The notes below the pieces were generated by a model. That model was given only the letters and a program-made list of their open reading frames with translations, did not search any database and was not told the DNA's origin. The position numbers and the translations under genes are program-made. From an uncultured Chromatiaceae bacterium (lineage in GTDB: Bacteria; Pseudomonadota; Gammaproteobacteria; Enterobacterales; Alteromonadaceae): a stretch of DNA of 17,252 nucleotides. Shown here piece after piece: positions 14,379 to 17,252 of the stretch. Position 1 is the first letter of the stretch. The number at the start of each line of letters is the position of its first letter. The stretch is from NCBI GenBank assembly GCA_946482325.1, contig CAMLRA010000081.1, forward strand, positions 1 to 17,252. The letters are read 5' to 3'.

Positions 14379-16001
14379 TAAGCTGTTGAGCTCTTTCATC
14401 ACCGCAGCAAACCTCTTGGTGTTCCCATCATTCAGTTCGCTTTGTTCCAGAATTTCCACACAACGCCGCGCCAGTTTGGCGGTCTCTTTGGTTACACCAC
14501 CAATTTTACTGATAGTTTGTAGTAAATTCAGCGCCAGACTCGGGTTGTAAGGCATGTAATCAAAGGCTTTATTAAAAAACTCCAGCGCCCGGCCATAATA
14601 GCCGTTCTGGTACGCATCCAGCCCATCGTTATTCAGCGTTTTAATTTCTTCCCGCAAATTGTCATGCGCTTTATGCTCCGACTGGATCAGCACCGTCAGC
14701 GTATTGGCCAGTAAATCATCATACTCCGCCATCTCATCCAGCTGCTGCATAAACTCGTCACTGCGCGATAAATTGCCAGCTTCAAAATAGGCTTTGGCTC
14801 TGTCAAGACATGCTTCGGCGCTCAGGGTTTTACCAGTTTGGGCAGTATCACTTTTGGCGAGCAACTCACGGGCTTCATCGATATTACCGCGTAAAATTGC
14901 CACACGCGCCCGCACGGTCAGTTCTTCATGCAGATAAGATTCCAGCGCAAACCGCTTGCCGATATTAGCCAGAATTTCATCAATCTTTTTAAAATGCCGG
15001 GTCTGCTCCAGCTTATTCGCGTCTTTGGTCAGCTCCAGAATAGCGCGGGCATAGTTGAGGAAATTATCCGGTGTATCAAAAATGGAATAACGTGCGGCTT
15101 GCTGCAGCCGGGCGTAGATTTTGACTGCGTCGTCTTTCAGTCCATTGATATTCGCCAGATTCGCCAGCGCTTTTTGTCTTTTGTAATTTTTCGGCGACAG
15201 TTTGGTTACTTCGCTCAGCGTTTCATACGCATCTTTATACAGCTGCCTTTTTAAGAACAACCGGGATAACCAATCCAGCGCTTCGATGCGGGTCTCATCC
15301 ATTTTGCTCAGTTCCCGCAGCTCAAATTCCGCTTCCAGCCAACGCTGCTGACAAAAACGGGCGATAGCAAGACCAAGCTTGGCCCAGGCATATTCCCGCC
15401 GGTTCAGAATCGTCAAATACAGCTGTTCAGCGGCCTGATAATGTTCAATTTTCAGCAGTAACTCGCCGCGTAGCCGCAGAGCAAACACGGCAAAATCCGG
15501 GTCATTTTTGATCACCTGCTCACAGGAGTTTGCGGCTTCGATATAGAGATCTTCGGCAATTTCCTGATAAACCTTGTTCAGGCAATGTTTGATTTCAAAA
15601 GCACGCATCAGGCGCTTTTCGAGCTGGACAAAAGAAAAGGGTTTAAGCAGGTAAGAATCCGGCTGCAGTTCAATCACCCCATGCACTATCTGGCGGTGAC
15701 TCTCTGCGCTGATAATGATAAAACAGCAACCCGGCTTTAATAAACGTAAATGTTTCAACGCTTCAAATAGTTGATAACCATCTTTGCCTTCGCCGAGGTT
15801 GAAATCGGATAAAATGAAGTCATATTGGATTTCTGTACAATTGGCAATGGCAGCATTGGCATCCGGTGCTTGGGCAATATGTTCGAATCCAATTTTTTGC
15901 AGCATACCCTTGATCGATGCGCGCACCGGATCGCAGTCATCGACGACCAAGACTTTTTTTGATTTATAAAATTTGAGATTCAAATGTTGTACTGCCTTCA
16001 C
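14364..16001 (-). CDS. Response regulator with N-terminal receiver domain and TPR-type output (REC-TPR)
   Basis: A 545-residue cytoplasmic protein. Residues 15-135 form a receiver domain: acidic pair D21/D22 (VLVVDDCD), phosphoacceptor D66 (ILSDFNL), S98 in the Thr/Ser position (IIISAE) and K120 with cis-Pro (LLKPF). All residues needed for phosphorylation are present. From about 140 to the end there is only helical repeat sequence with TPR spacing, for example EHYQAAEQLYLTIL, LYKDAYETLSEVTKLSPKN and GYYGRALEFFNKAFDYMPYNPSLALNL. No DNA-binding, GGDEF or EAL domain is seen, so output is probably by protein-protein contact. V. cholerae VieB has a comparable layout. No histidine kinase is adjacent. 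The start is GTG 16001 with a weak ribosome site; a TTG six codons later (15983) also precedes the receiver fold. Confidence 0.87.
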   Translation of the reverse strand: MKAVQHLNLKFYKSKKVLVVDDCDPVRASIKGMLQKIGFEHIAQAPDANAAIANCTEIQYDFILSDFNLGEGKDGYQLFEALKHLRLLKPGCCFIIISAESHRQIVHGVIELQPDSYLLKPFSFVQLEKRLMRAFEIKHCLNKVYQEIAEDLYIEAANSCEQVIKNDPDFAVFALRLRGELLLKIEHYQAAEQLYLTILNRREYAWAKLGLAIARFCQQRWLEAEFELRELSKMDETRIEALDWLSRLFLKRQLYKDAYETLSEVTKLSPKNYKRQKALANLANINGLKDDAVKIYARLQQAARYSIFDTPDNFLNYARAILELTKDANKLEQTRHFKKIDEILANIGKRFALESYLHEELTVRARVAILRGNIDEARELLAKSDTAQTGKTLSAEACLDRAKAYFEAGNLSRSDEFMQQLDEMAEYDDLLANTLTVLIQSEHKAHDNLREEIKTLNNDGLDAYQNGYYGRALEFFNKAFDYMPYNPSLALNLLQTISKIGGVTKETAKLARRCVEILEQSELNDGNTKRFAAVMKELNSLLQLA

Positions 16002-16255
16002 AAATTGCGACCAAACTGCCGTACATGGCGCAACAGCTTTCTGTCTTTATTAACATGCTCAGAGACAAGAACGCTACATCCGTATGAGGCCGGAACAACC
16101 GACTGGAACCAACTATAGTAATCTGACAAAAAATCAGCAACAGGCCTGACAGAATTCAGTGTTTTCACGCGCTTTCTGTTGTAATATTTCTACATAATTA
16201 CGCTTTTAAACGGCCGCACGGCTAAAAATGCGACTAAAAATGGTTAAATAACAAT
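16002..16255. other. Divergent intergenic region between the REC-TPR gene and talB
   Basis: This 254-bp stretch is AT-rich towards talB. It holds the leftward promoter at 16112-16140 and a leader of about 104 nt for the regulator gene. Before talB there is a direct repeat of CTAAAAATG (16222-16230 and 16234-16242) and a short GC-rich inverted repeat (GCC-GCAC-GGC, 16213-16222). No convincing -35/-10 pair for talB was found, although TAATAT (16182) and CATAAT (16193) could serve as -10 elements. No RNA gene was recognised. Confidence 0.5.
16112..16140 (-). promoter_or_regulatory. Sigma70 promoter for the REC-TPR gene
   Basis: On the minus strand TTGCTG (16140-16135) and TATAGT (16117-16112) are exactly 17 bp apart, with a T-rich spacer. 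The start would be near 16105. It faces away from talB and lies 111 bp before the GTG start, leaving a fairly long untranslated leader. Confidence 0.6.
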
Positions 16256-17209
16256 ATGACAACACTTCTTGATCAACTCAAAGCCGTCACTACCGTCGTC
16301 GTAGACAGTGGTGATCTGAACGCCATCGAACAATTTCGTCCGGTCGATGCCACCACTAACCCTTCATTGTTATTAAACGCCAGTGCACTGGATTTCGCAA
16401 AACCGCTGCTAAGCGCTGCCGCAACCTACGCCAAAAGTAAAACCGCTGATAAGGCTGAGCAGCTGAGCATCGCCAGTGACAAATTCGCCGTGGACGTTGG
16501 CACCGCTATCAGCAAACTGGTACCTGGCCGCGTCTCGACTGAAGTCGACGCCCGCTTAAGTTTTGATACTCAAGCCACTATCGCAAAGGCCCGTCAGCTG
16601 GTGGCCTTGTATGCAGAAAATGGTATCAGTAAAGACAAAATTCTGATCAAAATCGCCTCCACCTGGGAAGGCATTCAGGCAGCACGCGCGCTTGAACAGG
16701 AAGGCATTCAATGTAACCTGACACTGTTATTCCATCTGTGTCAGGCACGCGCCTGCGCCGAAGCCGGCGTATTCTTAATTTCGCCATTTGTCGGCCGTAT
16801 TCTGGACTGGTACAAAGCCAGCACCGGCCAAAGCTATGACGCCGAAACCGATCCGGGCGTCATTTCCGTGCGCGAAATTTACAATTATTTCAAACAGCAT
16901 GGCCACAAAACTATCGTGATGGGCGCGAGTTTCCGTAACGTCGGCGAAGTCTTAGCGCTGGCCGGTTGTGACCGCTTAACTATTGCGCCAACGCTGTTAG
17001 ATGAACTCAGTAAACAAAGTGGCGAGCTGGTTGTGCATTTGCGCGACGAAGGCGCCACCACAGCCAAACCGGCGGAGCTGACCGAGCAGGCGTTCCGCTG
17101 GGCGCTGAATGAAGATGCGATGGCCACCGAGAAACTGGCCGAAGGCATCCGCAAATTCGCGATCGACCAACGCAAACTGGAACAAGTGATCACTGCTGCG
17201 CTTGCTTAA
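16256..17209 (+). CDS. talB: Transaldolase (pentose phosphate pathway)
   Basis: Transaldolase transfers a dihydroxyacetone unit between sedoheptulose 7-phosphate and glyceraldehyde 3-phosphate in the non-oxidative pentose phosphate pathway. The 317-residue product matches the length and numbering of E. coli TalB. The Schiff-base Lys132 is in ILIKIAST; Asp17, Asn35 (DATTNPS), Glu96 (STEVDAR), Thr156 (CNLTLLF) and the phosphate-binding Arg181 (SPFVGR) are all in place. The ATG at 16256 fits the family N-terminus ([17 protein letters not shown]), but no recognisable Shine-Dalgarno precedes it; the upstream sequence is AT-rich. It is divergent from the REC-TPR gene and ends in a strong terminator, though another gene follows at once. 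Confidence 0.96.
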   Translation: MTTLLDQLKAVTTVVVDSGDLNAIEQFRPVDATTNPSLLLNASALDFAKPLLSAAATYAKSKTADKAEQLSIASDKFAVDVGTAISKLVPGRVSTEVDARLSFDTQATIAKARQLVALYAENGISKDKILIKIASTWEGIQAARALEQEGIQCNLTLLFHLCQARACAEAGVFLISPFVGRILDWYKASTGQSYDAETDPGVISVREIYNYFKQHGHKTIVMGASFRNVGEVLALAGCDRLTIAPTLLDELSKQSGELVVHLRDEGATTAKPAELTEQAFRWALNEDAMATEKLAEGIRKFAIDQRKLEQVITAALA

Positions 17210-17222
17210 GCGCAGCTTTTTT
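17195..17222 (+). terminator. Intrinsic terminator overlapping the talB stop codon
   Basis: GCTGCGCTT (17195-17203) and AAGCGCAGC (17208-17216) form a perfect 9-bp stem with loop GCTT, followed by six T (17217-17222). The stop codon TAA (17207-17209) is inside the hairpin. A ribosome terminating there would cover the stem, so ribosome occupancy may modulate read-through into the next gene, whose ATG is only 15 nt after the T-run. Confidence 0.85.
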
Positions 17223-17236
17223 AACAGGAGTTTATT

Positions 17237-17252
17237 ATGTCGTCTGCAGTCT
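17237..17252 (+). CDS. Start of an unidentified gene, cut by the right edge
   Basis: Five codons (MSSAV) and one base are visible. The ATG at 17237 has a strong AGGAG ribosome site 6 nt upstream, which makes it a real start. The protein cannot be identified. In several Alteromonadales the glucose-6-phosphate isomerase gene follows transaldolase, so pgi is a reasonable guess on context only. Confidence 0.55.

Noticed and set aside
15964..16056. A 30-codon minus-strand reading frame from an ATG in the leader of the REC-TPR gene, overlapping its start in another frame.
   Set aside because: It has no good ribosome site and no recognisable protein features, and is short enough to arise by chance. 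It might still influence translation as an upstream frame, but nothing supports that.
1..17252. tRNA or rRNA genes, CRISPR arrays, insertion sequences and prophage genes.
   Set aside because: None was recognised on either strand. The only recombinase gene is the housekeeping xerD in its conserved setting, and the only large repeat is the palindrome at 266-378.

Overview
The window looks like a chromosomal core segment of a gammaproteobacterium of the Alteromonadales type; Rheinheimera or Alishewanella would fit. This is inferred from protein resemblance, a GC content judged by eye near 50%, and gene order. The first third keeps the neighbourhood known from E. coli: lysS (5' part only), prfB, recJ, dsbC and xerD all run leftward, with fldB divergent from xerD. 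prfB is an intact RF2 gene only if the programmed +1 frameshift at codon 26 is counted. A large imperfect palindrome fills the prfB-lysS gap.

The most interesting part is 5.6-6.4 kb. A canonical sigma70 promoter is followed directly by a class I cyclic-di-GMP (GEMM-I) riboswitch aptamer (about 5768-5852) and a hairpin-rich expression platform. These lead into a 123-residue secreted protein of the DUF3718 type, whose function is unknown. This makes the small periplasmic protein a candidate target of c-di-GMP signalling.

From 6.4 to 9.7 kb there is a leftward pair, trmN6 (tRNA1Val m6A37 methyltransferase) then a YcaQ/AlkX-type DNA glycosylase, divergent from the DEAD-box helicase srmB. The trmN6/srmB divergent arrangement is also found in E. 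coli. A bidirectional terminator separates srmB from a convergent 757-residue CBM9-like/DUF5916 outer-membrane protein.

From 12.1 to 16.0 kb, leftward, come gsk (inosine-guanosine kinase), yaaA (peroxide stress protein) and a 545-residue response regulator with an N-terminal receiver domain and a long TPR-type helical tail. Each has its own recognisable promoter. Divergent from the regulator is talB (transaldolase) with all catalytic residues, closed by a strong intrinsic terminator that overlaps its stop codon. The first five codons of another gene follow at the right edge.

No tRNA, rRNA, insertion sequence, prophage or CRISPR array was seen. Most of the window is housekeeping sequence. The places that merit further work are the riboswitch unit, the palindromic repeat, the REC-TPR regulator and a perfect inverted repeat over the gsk promoter.
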